The notes beneath the pieces are model-generated. The model was not told where the DNA came from. It ran no database searches and worked only from the letters and a program-made list of their open reading frames with translations. A DNA stretch of 64,000 nt from Prolixibacteraceae bacterium JC049 (GTDB lineage Bacteria > Bacteroidota > Bacteroidia > Bacteroidales > Prolixibacteraceae), in NCBI GenBank assembly GCA_023369685.1, contig SACZ01000003.1, positions 146,817-210,816 of the forward strand, written 5' to 3'. Both the position numbers and the translations under genes were made by a program. This document shows, piece by piece, positions 53,035 to 62,741 of this stretch; the first letter of the stretch is position 1; the number at the start of each line of letters is the position of its first letter.

Positions 53035-53434
53035 GTTTATATGAGTATAGTAATTTCCTTATTAGCCTTCTTGTAATATCTGACTTTACAGATTTTCATG
53101 CTTTTCAACAATAATAAAGGTCGAATATAAGTCGAGTCTTTCATTTTTGCCTTAGTACTTAGTCGTAGTTCAATCGATTCCCTTAAAACTTATTCTATAC
53201 AACAATTATTTAACATTGATCGTTTTCTGGCTTTTTCTGAAAAAATAGATGACAGAGTATTCTTGTATCTGCTTGTATTATAGAGAGCTCGTTTCGTTGA
53301 GGGGAGGTGTTGGTTGATTATTTCTGTAGAATATATAATTATTCATTAAGAGAGGGTTTTAGTTGTAGTGTGTTTTAAGTGATTGATAATCAGTTGGTGT
53401 TGCTGAGTGTGAGTTTGTGTCGATATTGGTGTAA
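53035..53434. other. 400-base non-coding region before the OM barrel/BCCT pair
   Basis: No open frame, RNA fold or repeat that could be supported was seen, apart from the promoter immediately downstream. It could hold binding sites for osmotic or substrate control of the downstream transporter. Confidence 0.4.
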
Positions 53435-53465
53435 TTTGTAGAGTGGAATAAAGGGTGTATATTTG
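53435..53465 (+). promoter_or_regulatory. Promoter of the OM barrel/BCCT operon
   Basis: TTTG (53435-53438), 19-base spacer, perfect TATATTTG (53458-53465). The leader would be about 75 bases. Confidence 0.75.
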
Positions 53466-53546
53466 TCGCATAGAAACTATTTCGATTCGTGTCTTGAAAA
53501 TAATTCATAGATAAATGAGGCAAGGGGTTGGGAGAAAGATTTATTT

Positions 53547-54698
53547 ATGAAGAAAATATTCAACGTTCTGGTCGTAGTGTTGCTATTGACTCAAAATTGT
53601 TTTAGTCAGGAAAAGAAGGGCTTAGAGTTGGGGGGGACCCTTCGTTTTAATTATCGCTACAAGGCGTGGGACGCAGACAGTAAAAGCATGGGAGGAGACA
53701 TCGTATTCGATGTTTTTAGGTTAAATGCTAAAGCAAAGTATAATTCCTTATTTCTAGATTGTGAATATCGTTTCTATCCATCCAATTTTGGAGGGGGTAT
53801 GTTGCACCATGGATTTATTGGTTACGAATTCGATGAAAAGAGCCAGTTGCAATTGGGTGTAAATCAAGTTCCGTTTGGAATATTGTCTTATGCTTCTCAT
53901 TCATGGTTCTTCAGCATGTTGTATTATGTTGGTTTGGAAGATGACTATGATACTGGATTAAAATTTGTACACAACACAACTGATTGGAACTTTGCTGTTG
54001 GTGTTTATAAAAATGCCGAAGGAGGAAGAAGAGGAGTTACGTTTTCAGATAATTCAACAGGTACAGGAGTTGATATGGCTAGATATTCTTATGATTTAGC
54101 CGGAGATGCAGAAGAAAAGGGACAAATAAACGTTCGTGTTGCTCGCAAATTCAATAATCAGGAAGTTGGCTTATCTGGTCAGTGGGGACAATACCGTAAT
54201 CATGTTCTAAAGAACAATTATGGATACAATGCTTATGGCGCCCATTACCATGGTCAGTTTTTAAAAGATAAAAGGTTAGACCTAAAATTTGAAGCTGCTT
54301 ATTATAAGTATAATGGTGCAAAGAACAAGATGATTACTATGGCAGCTTATAATGCACCATACGATATTGCAAGCGAGGCTACTATTTTTTCAGGTGGAAT
54401 TGCTTACACTGTTCCTGTAAAATGGGGACCAATCACTTCGTTGCAATTTTACGAGAATTATAGTTACATGAAGAAGTCATACTCTGAATTTAACGATTCG
54501 CAAATGAATGTGGTGGGCTGTTTAATTTCTGCAGGACCAATTTATACTTATGTCGATTATGGTTCGGGTAAAAATCAAGAGTGGTTAGGACCATGGGGCG
54601 GCTTTGGAGAATCAGGTAAAGAATATGGCTTGGCACGTGGTGCTTCTAATCCGGAATGGCATTCATGGTTCAATATAAATATTGGGTACTATTTCTAG
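53547..54698 (+). CDS. Predicted outer-membrane beta-barrel protein (porin-like)
   Basis: A 383-residue exported protein with signal peptide ending at NCFS-QEK. The mature part is a run of amphipathic aromatic beta strands (GGTLRFNYRYKAW, FLDCEYRFYPS, INVRVARKF, LDLKFEAAYYKY) and ends in aromatic NINIGYYF, the expected C-terminal signature of an outer-membrane barrel. Exact family not fixed; phosphate-selective-porin-like proteins look similar. It shares a promoter with the BCCT gene 50 bases downstream, so it may be the outer-membrane pore for the same solute. Confidence 0.8.
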   Translation: MKKIFNVLVVVLLLTQNCFSQEKKGLELGGTLRFNYRYKAWDADSKSMGGDIVFDVFRLNAKAKYNSLFLDCEYRFYPSNFGGGMLHHGFIGYEFDEKSQLQLGVNQVPFGILSYASHSWFFSMLYYVGLEDDYDTGLKFVHNTTDWNFAVGVYKNAEGGRRGVTFSDNSTGTGVDMARYSYDLAGDAEEKGQINVRVARKFNNQEVGLSGQWGQYRNHVLKNNYGYNAYGAHYHGQFLKDKRLDLKFEAAYYKYNGAKNKMITMAAYNAPYDIASEATIFSGGIAYTVPVKWGPITSLQFYENYSYMKKSYSEFNDSQMNVVGCLISAGPIYTYVDYGSGKNQEWLGPWGGFGESGKEYGLARGASNPEWHSWFNINIGYYF

Positions 54699-54748
54699 TA
54701 TTGCCATAAGAGTTTGAATAAACTAGTTAGAAATCATTTTCAAGATAT

Positions 54749-56308
54749 ATGAGTTTTACATTGAAGAAAGATATTTCAGAAAAGAATTATACTCGTTCCG
54801 ACGAGAAATCGTTCTGGGGAATTAAAGCAAACGGAACTGTTTTTATTGGTGCATTTTTAATTGTATTTGCATTGGTAGCAACAACTTTAATTGTCGGCGA
54901 ACCAATGGCTGATTGGTTTTCTAAAACACAAACCTATATTGCCAATAATTTTGGTTGGTTTTTCATTCTTTGTATGAATGGATTTTTAGGTTTTGTTTTG
55001 TTTGTTGGCTTTGGGAAGTACGGAAAAATCAGATTGGGAGGAGCTGACTGTAAACCTGAATTTAGCCGAGCTTCCTGGTTTGCCATGCTGTTTAGTGCAG
55101 GAATGGGAATTGGTTTGTTGTTCTGGGGAGTAGCAGAACCTATTTCACACTTTGCCAATAATCCATTAAAATTGGCTGGTGCAGATGCAGCTAAGTCTTC
55201 TTTTGGACTAACCTTCTTACACTGGGGATTCCATGGATGGGCAGTTTATGCTATTGTAGGACTTTCATTGGCCTATTTCACTTTTAATAAGAAACTTCCT
55301 TTAACCATTCGTTCCATTTTCTATCCATTGTTTGGAGATAAGATTTATGGACCAATTGGTGATATTATTGATATTCTTTCAGTTATTGCAACTCTTTTTG
55401 GCTTGGCTACATCGTTAGGTTTTGGTGTTCAGCAAGTAAATGCCGGATTGAACTACTTGTTCGGAGTTGAGTATGGTATCAGCTGGCAAATTGGTCTGAT
55501 TGGTGTTATTACTCTATTTGCAACACTATCATTGATATTAGGACTGGATAAAGGAATTCGTCGCTTAAGTGTGGTGAATATGAGATTGGCGATGTTGCTG
55601 CTTCTTTTCGTTCTTTTGATAGGACCTACCGTTTTTCTATTGAAAACATTTGTTCAGAATGTGGGATTCTTATTAGGGAACTTCGTTGAGTTGAGTTTCT
55701 GGAATGAAGCTTTCGTTGGAGCAAAAGATACAACGCATTGGCAAAACTCATGGACTATATTCTACTGGGGGTGGTGGATTGCCTGGTCTCCTTTTGTTGG
55801 GTTATTTATTGCTCGTGTTTCAAAAGGTAGAACCATTAAAGAATTTGTGTTGGGAGTATTGCTGGTGCCAACATTATTGACTTTCTTCTGGATTTCAGTT
55901 TTTGGAGGAAGTGCAATTTATCAGGAGTTATTAGGTAATACACAGGTTTCGGAAGCTGTAAGTTCAAATATTGCAACAGCTATATATCACTTGTTAGAAC
56001 AATATCCATTGCCATTTATATCTTCACTTTTAACTGTTGGTTTGGTGGTTTGCTTCTTCGTTACTTCTTCGGATAGTGGTTCTATGGTGGTAGACACTTT
56101 AACTTCCGGAGGAAAGTTAGATGCACCAGTGGGGCAGAAAATATTCTGGGCATCGATGGAAGGAATTATTGCTATTGTTCTTCTTATTGGAGGAGGATTA
56201 GCGGCATTGCAAACTGTTACAATTATAACCGGATTGCCTTTTGCAATCGTACTGTTGATTATGTGCTACAGTTTGCTGAAGACATTGAAAAAAGATACAT
56301 CGAAATAG
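54749..56308 (+). CDS. BCCT-family transporter (betaine/choline/carnitine)
   Basis: A 519-residue transporter of the BCCT family with about 12 membrane helices. The typical WGVAEPISHF, FHGWAVYAIVGLSLAYF and FVTSSDSGSMVVDTLTSGG segments are present. Family members take up quaternary amines with Na+ or H+ for osmoprotection or as precursors. The long cytoplasmic C-tail that senses osmolality in BetP is absent here. It is second in an operon with the outer-membrane barrel. Confidence 0.92.
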   Translation: MSFTLKKDISEKNYTRSDEKSFWGIKANGTVFIGAFLIVFALVATTLIVGEPMADWFSKTQTYIANNFGWFFILCMNGFLGFVLFVGFGKYGKIRLGGADCKPEFSRASWFAMLFSAGMGIGLLFWGVAEPISHFANNPLKLAGADAAKSSFGLTFLHWGFHGWAVYAIVGLSLAYFTFNKKLPLTIRSIFYPLFGDKIYGPIGDIIDILSVIATLFGLATSLGFGVQQVNAGLNYLFGVEYGISWQIGLIGVITLFATLSLILGLDKGIRRLSVVNMRLAMLLLLFVLLIGPTVFLLKTFVQNVGFLLGNFVELSFWNEAFVGAKDTTHWQNSWTIFYWGWWIAWSPFVGLFIARVSKGRTIKEFVLGVLLVPTLLTFFWISVFGGSAIYQELLGNTQVSEAVSSNIATAIYHLLEQYPLPFISSLLTVGLVVCFFVTSSDSGSMVVDTLTSGGKLDAPVGQKIFWASMEGIIAIVLLIGGGLAALQTVTIITGLPFAIVLLIMCYSLLKTLKKDTSK

Positions 56309-56329
56309 AATTTCTAAAAATGATATAAG

Positions 56330-56362
56330 AAAAGGGTTGGAAATTATTCCAACCCTTTTTTC
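56330..56362. terminator. Bidirectional terminator
   Basis: AAAAGGGTTGGAA pairs with TTCCAACCCTTTT, then more T; placed between convergent BCCT and GH78-like genes. Confidence 0.88.
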
Positions 56363-56401
56363 GTTTACTCTCCACTTTTTAGAGATTATATTGTCATCAG
56401 T

Positions 56402-58243
56402 CTACTTTATTATGGTAATTGAGTTCTGGGAGTTTTTCAGACTGATTTTTTTTAGTTCTTTATTTACAGGTTGGTTGTTTAGATAAGCTTTTTTCCATTT
56501 AGCCGGCAGGATAAACGTTCCTGTCATATTTGTAGGAAGTTGAATCTCGTATAGTTCTTTAGTTCCTTCTTTTTTGAAGCTGGCAGTAATCTCTCCAACA
56601 ATTGTTGGGACTTTTATGGATGATTGGGTGAGTGGAGAAAGTTGAGGTTTTATAAGAGCTGATTCAAAACCGGGTTTCTTTGGTGTGATTCCCCACATGT
56701 ATCTTGTGACTACATTTAATGGAGCTGTTCCCCATGCATGGTTCCAATCCTGGTTCGGCTTGTATGTTTGATCCCATGCCTCAAAAGTAATGGTAGAGCC
56801 TTTTTGTAGCATGTTCCACCAAGTTCGGTCGTGAGTAGTATCTGTCATTAATTGAAATGCGTATTCTGCTTTTCCGGCTTTATATAATCCTTCAAGAAGA
56901 TATTGGGCGCCATAAACACTACAAGCCATGCCGCGTTTTTTTATATGTTCGTAAACCGTCTTTATATTCTCTTTAGGCACTATGTCGAATGCAAGAGGAA
57001 ACATGTTGGCGTGCAATGAAGCATGTTTTGATCCTTCACCATCGATGTAGATACTTCTGGTTTTATCAAATAGCTTTTGGTTGATTGTGTTTTTTACTTG
57101 TTGCGATTTCTGTCTAAATAAAATTGCTTCTTCGGTTTTTCCTAAGTAATCAGCAATTTTTGCAATCAGGCACAGGTTATGATAGAAAAAACAGTTGACC
57201 ACCGTGTTTATTTCTTTCATTTCATATCCATCGCGTTCTCCTTTAGGAGCTCTTGAGCTCCATCCTTCTGGAGGCCAATCTACAATGTCATTGATTTTTG
57301 CATTGGGGTTTTTAAATCCCAATTTAGCCTTGAATACTTTATCGATTTTGTTCGACTTTGAACTTATAAGTCCATCTTTTCTGGATAAATCGACAAGTGT
57401 TTTAAGTTTTAGTTGTTCGTAATATTTACTGATCATTGTAGTGTCTCCTGTATACATAAAATCCTGATAGAATAGCATTGTTGTATGCAATAACCATTCG
57501 GTAGGCCAGGTGGGATGATCGATGAAGTATTCATTGGTTCTTCGTGCTAATGAATAGTTGTTATCAACACTGTAGTGACTTAATTGATTAATGTATGCAT
57601 CTGCTTCGTATGGAATTCGCTCTCTATCGCCATCAATATAGTATCCTGTAAAACTGGTTGCCTTTATTGAGTGTTTACACAGTTCCCATATTTGATTTAA
57701 TATAGAATCAGAAGATGAAAATGCACTTGCAGAATCGTTAAACTGATAATGAAAAGCCTTTTGTGTAATTTCGAGTTGATCAATTGGTATTGTGAGATTT
57801 TCTAATTCACAGTACCTAAATGGCATTATAACCCCGAATGTGTCGGGTAATAATATGGCAGGAGGATTACTATTTCTTTTATTCGGTTTTAATTGGATGG
57901 TTGTCTCTTTGTCCCGACTGAGATGGCTCAATTGGTTTCTTTGGTATCGAACGGACCCTGGTGGCTTACGATCAATACTGTTGATGTTTGATAGTTTCTC
58001 ACCTAAATGAACAACTAATGTATCATGTAATGTTTGCTGAGATTTTAGGATTACTGTCCCAAAATAAGTTTTACCAAAGTCGATAAAGTAATGTCCTTTT
58101 TTGATTTCAATAATAGACTTGGGTTTGTTGTTGATAATTTGAAAGTGAGGAGTAAGGTCAATCTTTGGAGTTTGTCCGAAAGTGTTTAGTGTCAATAAGT
58201 ATAATAATACTATTGAGCATAGGTAGTGCTTTGAATAGATCAT
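56402..58243 (-). CDS. GH78-like alpha-L-rhamnosidase (six-hairpin glycoside hydrolase)
   Basis: A 613-residue exported enzyme with signal peptide ending near TFG-QTPK. An N-terminal beta-sandwich (about 25-175) precedes an (alpha/alpha)6 barrel; the family segment DGDRERIPYEAD near residue 203 corresponds to the position of the catalytic acid region of GH78, and FEAWD near residue 497 to the second acidic residue. The C-terminal sandwich ends in a beta strand (SQNSITIIK). It is smaller than most GH78 (900-1100 residues) because it lacks the extra N-terminal domains. Substrate is therefore inferred only as a terminal rhamnoside. No polysaccharide-utilisation SusC/D genes are near. Confidence 0.82.
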   Translation of the reverse strand: MIYSKHYLCSIVLLYLLTLNTFGQTPKIDLTPHFQIINNKPKSIIEIKKGHYFIDFGKTYFGTVILKSQQTLHDTLVVHLGEKLSNINSIDRKPPGSVRYQRNQLSHLSRDKETTIQLKPNKRNSNPPAILLPDTFGVIMPFRYCELENLTIPIDQLEITQKAFHYQFNDSASAFSSSDSILNQIWELCKHSIKATSFTGYYIDGDRERIPYEADAYINQLSHYSVDNNYSLARRTNEYFIDHPTWPTEWLLHTTMLFYQDFMYTGDTTMISKYYEQLKLKTLVDLSRKDGLISSKSNKIDKVFKAKLGFKNPNAKINDIVDWPPEGWSSRAPKGERDGYEMKEINTVVNCFFYHNLCLIAKIADYLGKTEEAILFRQKSQQVKNTINQKLFDKTRSIYIDGEGSKHASLHANMFPLAFDIVPKENIKTVYEHIKKRGMACSVYGAQYLLEGLYKAGKAEYAFQLMTDTTHDRTWWNMLQKGSTITFEAWDQTYKPNQDWNHAWGTAPLNVVTRYMWGITPKKPGFESALIKPQLSPLTQSSIKVPTIVGEITASFKKEGTKELYEIQLPTNMTGTFILPAKWKKAYLNNQPVNKELKKISLKNSQNSITIIK

Positions 58244-58393
58244 TTTTGTTTAAAATAGTTTCGAATTCTGGTTAAATCAATTGGTTAAAAATGTTGATGC
58301 TTTCGGAGTAATGCAATATATAAATTGCTAAGAAGGATGTACATTTTGAATAAGCTTAGGTGTTGATATCTCTACTGTTTAAATAGTAAAAGA

Positions 58394-58430
58394 GCAAAAA
58401 AAACGGTGACCCCGAAGAGTCACCGTTTGT
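58394..58430 (-). terminator. Terminator of the heavy-metal efflux operon
   Basis: On the minus strand AAACGGTGAC/GTCACCGTTT form a perfect 10-bp stem around an 8-base loop, followed by eight T. Confidence 0.88.
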
Positions 58431-58444
58431 AGATTAATTTGCGC

Positions 58445-59617
58445 TTATTTCAATTTATATCGATAAAGCTTTGCTAGTGCAATATGGAAGTTTAGCTCCA
58501 ATTGAATGGCTTCGTCGTTAGCCGAGTAGAGCCATTCCAGCTCTCTCAAATATTCAATAGTATTGATATGTCCCAATTGCAACGATTTATCCAGTATGGC
58601 TTTGTTATCGAGTGCTGCAAGAGTTTGTTGGTATTCTTGCATGGCATTGTGTGCCGATTGAGCTTCGTTTAACTGTTGTTCCATCTGGTTTTTCAATTCC
58701 ATCTGATAACTTTCCAACATTGCTTCTTGGTAGCGTTCATTGGCTTTTGCCGCTTTTATGGTATTCTTTTTTGCCCATAAAGGAATGCGTAAGCCAACTC
58801 GTGGACCAGTAAATTGCTCATCGGGTGTTTTTTCACTTTCAACACCAATGGTAATTGAAGGCAAATATTCGTTGCGAGCCACACTGGTTTGCTTACGAGC
58901 AATTTTCTCTTCTAAAACCGAAGAGCGTAGTAACCAATCAGCTTCTTGAAGCTCGTTCCATATGGCATCGTGCTGTAGTAATTCTGCTTCAGGGAAGAAA
59001 AGATGATTACATTCTATGTCTTTTCCCCCGTTTAAGCGGGTTAGCTCCAGTTGAGTTTTTGTTAGTTGGCTGCTGTTTTGTTTCAATGTATTTTTCGATT
59101 TAATATATTGAAGTCGAGCTTTGTTAACTTCCAACTTAGAAATATCACCAGCTTTTAGTCGTTTCTCTAACGATTGAGTCAATCGCTCTATGGCACTAAA
59201 TCGCTGTTGATATACTTGTTGCATTTTGTTTAAATACACCAATTGGAGAAAAGTGGTTTTGGTTTCCAGCATAATTTCTTGGCGAACCATTTGAAATTGC
59301 ACCGAAGCTTGCTCGTTTTTCAATTTAGCCAGCTTGGTACGTGCAAAATAGAGTGTTGGAAAATCAATCTCCTGAGAAACGCTCCATGCTGTTTTCTTTC
59401 CGCCTCCATTTTTTGCAGGCATTCTGCCAAATGATACTTCCGGATCGGAAGGAGTTAACCCTGTTTTGTTGGATAGCATCTGAGCCTGAAGTTGCTGTTC
59501 TGCAGCAATTAGCTGTTTATTGTTTTTGGCTACCTGAGTTAAAATATCTTCCAGTGTCTGACTCTGAGCCGAAAAGAAAGCTATTGCTAGGGCAATGAAT
59601 ATATATAATCTCTTCAT
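58445..59617 (-). CDS. TolC-family outer-membrane factor of the metal pump (CusC/CzcC-like)
   Basis: A 390-residue outer-membrane efflux protein, shorter than the TolC protein of the first RND operon. Signal peptide ends near SAQSQTL. Two coiled-coil pairs carry the OEP repeats (RLKAGDISKLEVNKARLQYIKSK and LQLGHINTIEYLRELEWLYSANDEA). It ends the operon, six bases after the pump gene stop. Confidence 0.9.
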   Translation of the reverse strand: MKRLYIFIALAIAFFSAQSQTLEDILTQVAKNNKQLIAAEQQLQAQMLSNKTGLTPSDPEVSFGRMPAKNGGGKKTAWSVSQEIDFPTLYFARTKLAKLKNEQASVQFQMVRQEIMLETKTTFLQLVYLNKMQQVYQQRFSAIERLTQSLEKRLKAGDISKLEVNKARLQYIKSKNTLKQNSSQLTKTQLELTRLNGGKDIECNHLFFPEAELLQHDAIWNELQEADWLLRSSVLEEKIARKQTSVARNEYLPSITIGVESEKTPDEQFTGPRVGLRIPLWAKKNTIKAAKANERYQEAMLESYQMELKNQMEQQLNEAQSAHNAMQEYQQTLAALDNKAILDKSLQLGHINTIEYLRELEWLYSANDEAIQLELNFHIALAKLYRYKLK

Positions 59618-59623
59618 GATCTG

Positions 59624-62600
59624 TTACTTTTCTGTTTTTTTCTTGATTCGCTCGTAAACCAATGGAATTACAAAAGCATTCAGAAGGGTAGAACTCAATA
59701 GACCACCCAGAATTACAATTGCCATAGGACTCTGGATTTCATTTCCTGGTTTATCTCCAGCCATAGCTAGAGGAATAAGAGCCAATGCGGCAGTAAGAGC
59801 GGTCATTAGAATTGGATTCAATCTATCGGCTGAACCTTTAATAATTCGCTCGCGCAAAGGCATGCCTTCTTCTGCAAGGTGTTCGTAACGAGAAACCAGT
59901 AGAATTCCATTTCGGGTTGCAATACCAAATAGAGTAATGAAACCGATAATGGCAGGAATGCTGATTACCGATGATGACATCCAGATGGCAATCATACCTC
60001 CAATAAGGGCCAGTGGTAAGTTTAGCATGATAACACTGGTTAGTGTTACATTTTTAAACTCTTGATAAAGCAGCATGAAGATGATAAGTAGAGCAAGTAG
60101 CGACGCAATTAATAGCATGCGCGATGCCGCAGCCTCACTTTCAAACTGCCCTCCGTACTCTACATGGTATCCTTCTGGTAGTTTTACTTTCTCATTTACC
60201 TTAGCTTGAATATCGTTCACGACACTGCGCAAATCGCGTTCTGCAACATTGGCTGAGATTACAATTTTTCGGCGTACATTTTCACGGCTAACTGTATTAG
60301 GACCAGTGATTGATTCGATGTCTGCAACAAAATGCAGTGGGATCTTTTTCCCGTCGTGAGTGTCAATCATTGCCGAACGTACCGCTTCTATCGAGTTGCG
60401 GTATTGATCGTTGTAACGCAATACAACATCGTATTTACGTTGCCCTTCGAAAACATCTGATACTTTCTCGCCGGCAAAAGCAATGTCAACAAATTCCGAA
60501 AATTCGTTTAGTGGAATTCCATATTTGGCCAATAATGTGCGACGTGGCTTTATTCTAATTTGTGGAATTTCAACTTGTTGTTCCACATTTAAGTCGGCAA
60601 CTCCCGGAATATCAGAAATATTGGTTTTAATTTCATTGGCAACTTGGTACATTTTTCCTAAATCCTGACCGAATAATTTGATGGCAATACTCGATCGGGT
60701 ACCCGAAAGCATGTGATTCATTCGGTGACTGATAGGTTGTCCTACTTCGACACTAACACCTGCAATTGCTCCTAGCTTGTAACGAACTTCGCGAAGAAAT
60801 TCTTCTCTTGGCCGATCTTTCAAGGTGAAAGGAGCATCCAACTCCGAACTGTTGGAGCCGAAAGAGTGCTCTGCAAGTTCAGCACGTCCGGTGCGGCGTT
60901 CAACCACGGTGATTTCAGGAATGGATAGCAAAGCTTTTTCAGCCTGAAGTCCTAATTTATCTGACTCTTCTAATGATATTCCAGGAACAGTGGAAACATT
61001 AATTGTTAATGTCCCTTCGTTGAATGGAGGTAAGAAGCTTCGTCCGAAACTCATGTATAATCCAATGGCCAAAACAACCAATGCACCTGTAACTCCAAGA
61101 ACCAATCGTTTATGGTTAAAAATGCGAGTCAATGAGCTTTGGTAAGATGTGCGTAGTTTGCGCTCCAGCCAACTACCGTTTTCGTGTTTAAGTAATTGTT
61201 TTTCTCCGGTTAATAGCATGCTACACAGAACAGGTGTAAGTGTTACCGCAACCAAAAGAGAAGCAAAAAGCGAAACAATGTAAGCAATTCCCAGTGGCTT
61301 TAGCATTCTTCCTTCCATACCATCTAAGAAGAACAGAGGAGCAAAAGCAACAATAATTATCAATGTGGCATTTAGAATTGATGCTCTAATTTCAACAGAA
61401 GCATCGTAAACCACAGTTAATATCGATTTGCGTTGCTTTTCAGGAAGTTTAATGTTTTCCCTGAGTCGCTTATATACATTTTCCACATCGATAATGGCAT
61501 CATCCACCAGAGAGCCAATAGCAATTGCCATGCCTCCCAATGTCATGGTGTTAATGGTGATTCCCATGTAGCGAAGAGTAATGATGGCTACCAGTAGTGA
61601 TAATGGAATAGCTAGTAGCGATATTACCGTTGTTCGGTAGTTCATTAAGAACACAAACAGAATTACAATAACCAGGATAGCTCCTTCGATAAGTGCTTTC
61701 TGAACGTTGTTTACCGAAGTTTCAATGAATTGCGATTGATCGAAAATATCAGTGTGAATTTTAACATCTTCAGGTAAGGTAGCCTGAATTTCAGCAATAG
61801 CTTTCTTTAAATTACCTGTAAGCTCCAGTGTGTTCACATTAGGCTGCTTGGTAATAGTCATTACAACTGCATTATTGCCTTTGTAGGATGCCAGTCCGAT
61901 TTTAGGAGCAGCACCTAGTTTTACCTGGGCAATATCGCTAACTTTTATGGGATAACCATTGGCCGTTTTAATAACCGATTCGGCTATTTCTTTAGGATCT
62001 TTGGTTCTGATTATTCCTCTTATAATGTAGCGATTGCCATGTTCGTTAAGGAAGCCTCCTGGAGCATTCTCATTGATTCCTTTACATACACTTATTACTT
62101 CGCTCATAGAGACATCGTAATAGCGCATTTTCATAGGGTCGATAAGTATTTGATACTCTTTGAAATCTCCTCCCTGAACGGTAATTTGTGCTACACCACT
62201 CTCTGAAAGCAGTCGGGTACGCACATTCCAGTCGGCCATGGTTCTTAGCTGCATAGGAGAGGTCGTCTCCGAAGTTAGTGCTAAGATCATAATCTCACCC
62301 ATTAGCGATGATTGAGGTGCTAAAACAGGGCGGTCAACACCTTTGGGTAGATCGGTTAATGTCATCAGTTTTTCACTGATAATTTGTCGGGCATTATAGG
62401 TATCCATATCCCAACCAAACTCGGCCCATACAATAGAAAACCCTTCTGCCGAAGATGAACGAACACGGCGCAAACCGGTAGATCCGTTGATTGATGTTTC
62501 TATGGGAAAGGTTACCAGTTTTTCAACTTCTTCTGGTGCTAAGCCATGTGCTTCGGTTAGTATAACTACCGTTGGAGCATTTAAATCTGGAAACACATCA

Positions 62601-62707
62601 ATATCCATTCTCGATGTAGTATAACTACCAGCTATCAGAAGCAGTAGTGCAGCCACAATCATCGTGAATCGGTTATGTAATGCGTAATGTATTATTTTAT
62701 TAAGCAT
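59624..62707 (-). CDS. Heavy-metal efflux RND permease (CusA/CzcA family)
   Basis: A 1027-residue inner-membrane RND pump. TM4 has AIGSLVDDAIIDVENVYKRLREN, the form with two aspartates plus Asp/Glu that distinguishes heavy-metal (HME) pumps from the hydrophobic drug pumps, and the N-terminal porter loop carries TSINGSTGLRRVRSSSAEG as in CusA/CzcA. TM10 has GIATRNGILLVSRYEHL. The substrate ion (Zn, Co, Cd, Ni, Cu or Ag) cannot be settled, but the His-rich adaptor favours divalent cations such as Zn or Ni (inference). Confidence 0.94.
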   Translation of the reverse strand: MLNKIIHYALHNRFTMIVAALLLLIAGSYTTSRMDIDVFPDLNAPTVVILTEAHGLAPEEVEKLVTFPIETSINGSTGLRRVRSSSAEGFSIVWAEFGWDMDTYNARQIISEKLMTLTDLPKGVDRPVLAPQSSLMGEIMILALTSETTSPMQLRTMADWNVRTRLLSESGVAQITVQGGDFKEYQILIDPMKMRYYDVSMSEVISVCKGINENAPGGFLNEHGNRYIIRGIIRTKDPKEIAESVIKTANGYPIKVSDIAQVKLGAAPKIGLASYKGNNAVVMTITKQPNVNTLELTGNLKKAIAEIQATLPEDVKIHTDIFDQSQFIETSVNNVQKALIEGAILVIVILFVFLMNYRTTVISLLAIPLSLLVAIITLRYMGITINTMTLGGMAIAIGSLVDDAIIDVENVYKRLRENIKLPEKQRKSILTVVYDASVEIRASILNATLIIIVAFAPLFFLDGMEGRMLKPLGIAYIVSLFASLLVAVTLTPVLCSMLLTGEKQLLKHENGSWLERKLRTSYQSSLTRIFNHKRLVLGVTGALVVLAIGLYMSFGRSFLPPFNEGTLTINVSTVPGISLEESDKLGLQAEKALLSIPEITVVERRTGRAELAEHSFGSNSSELDAPFTLKDRPREEFLREVRYKLGAIAGVSVEVGQPISHRMNHMLSGTRSSIAIKLFGQDLGKMYQVANEIKTNISDIPGVADLNVEQQVEIPQIRIKPRRTLLAKYGIPLNEFSEFVDIAFAGEKVSDVFEGQRKYDVVLRYNDQYRNSIEAVRSAMIDTHDGKKIPLHFVADIESITGPNTVSRENVRRKIVISANVAERDLRSVVNDIQAKVNEKVKLPEGYHVEYGGQFESEAAASRMLLIASLLALLIIFMLLYQEFKNVTLTSVIMLNLPLALIGGMIAIWMSSSVISIPAIIGFITLFGIATRNGILLVSRYEHLAEEGMPLRERIIKGSADRLNPILMTALTAALALIPLAMAGDKPGNEIQSPMAIVILGGLLSSTLLNAFVIPLVYERIKKKTEK

Positions 62708-62741
62708 AATTTCGAATTTGAGTTAAACGATTGTTGATAGA

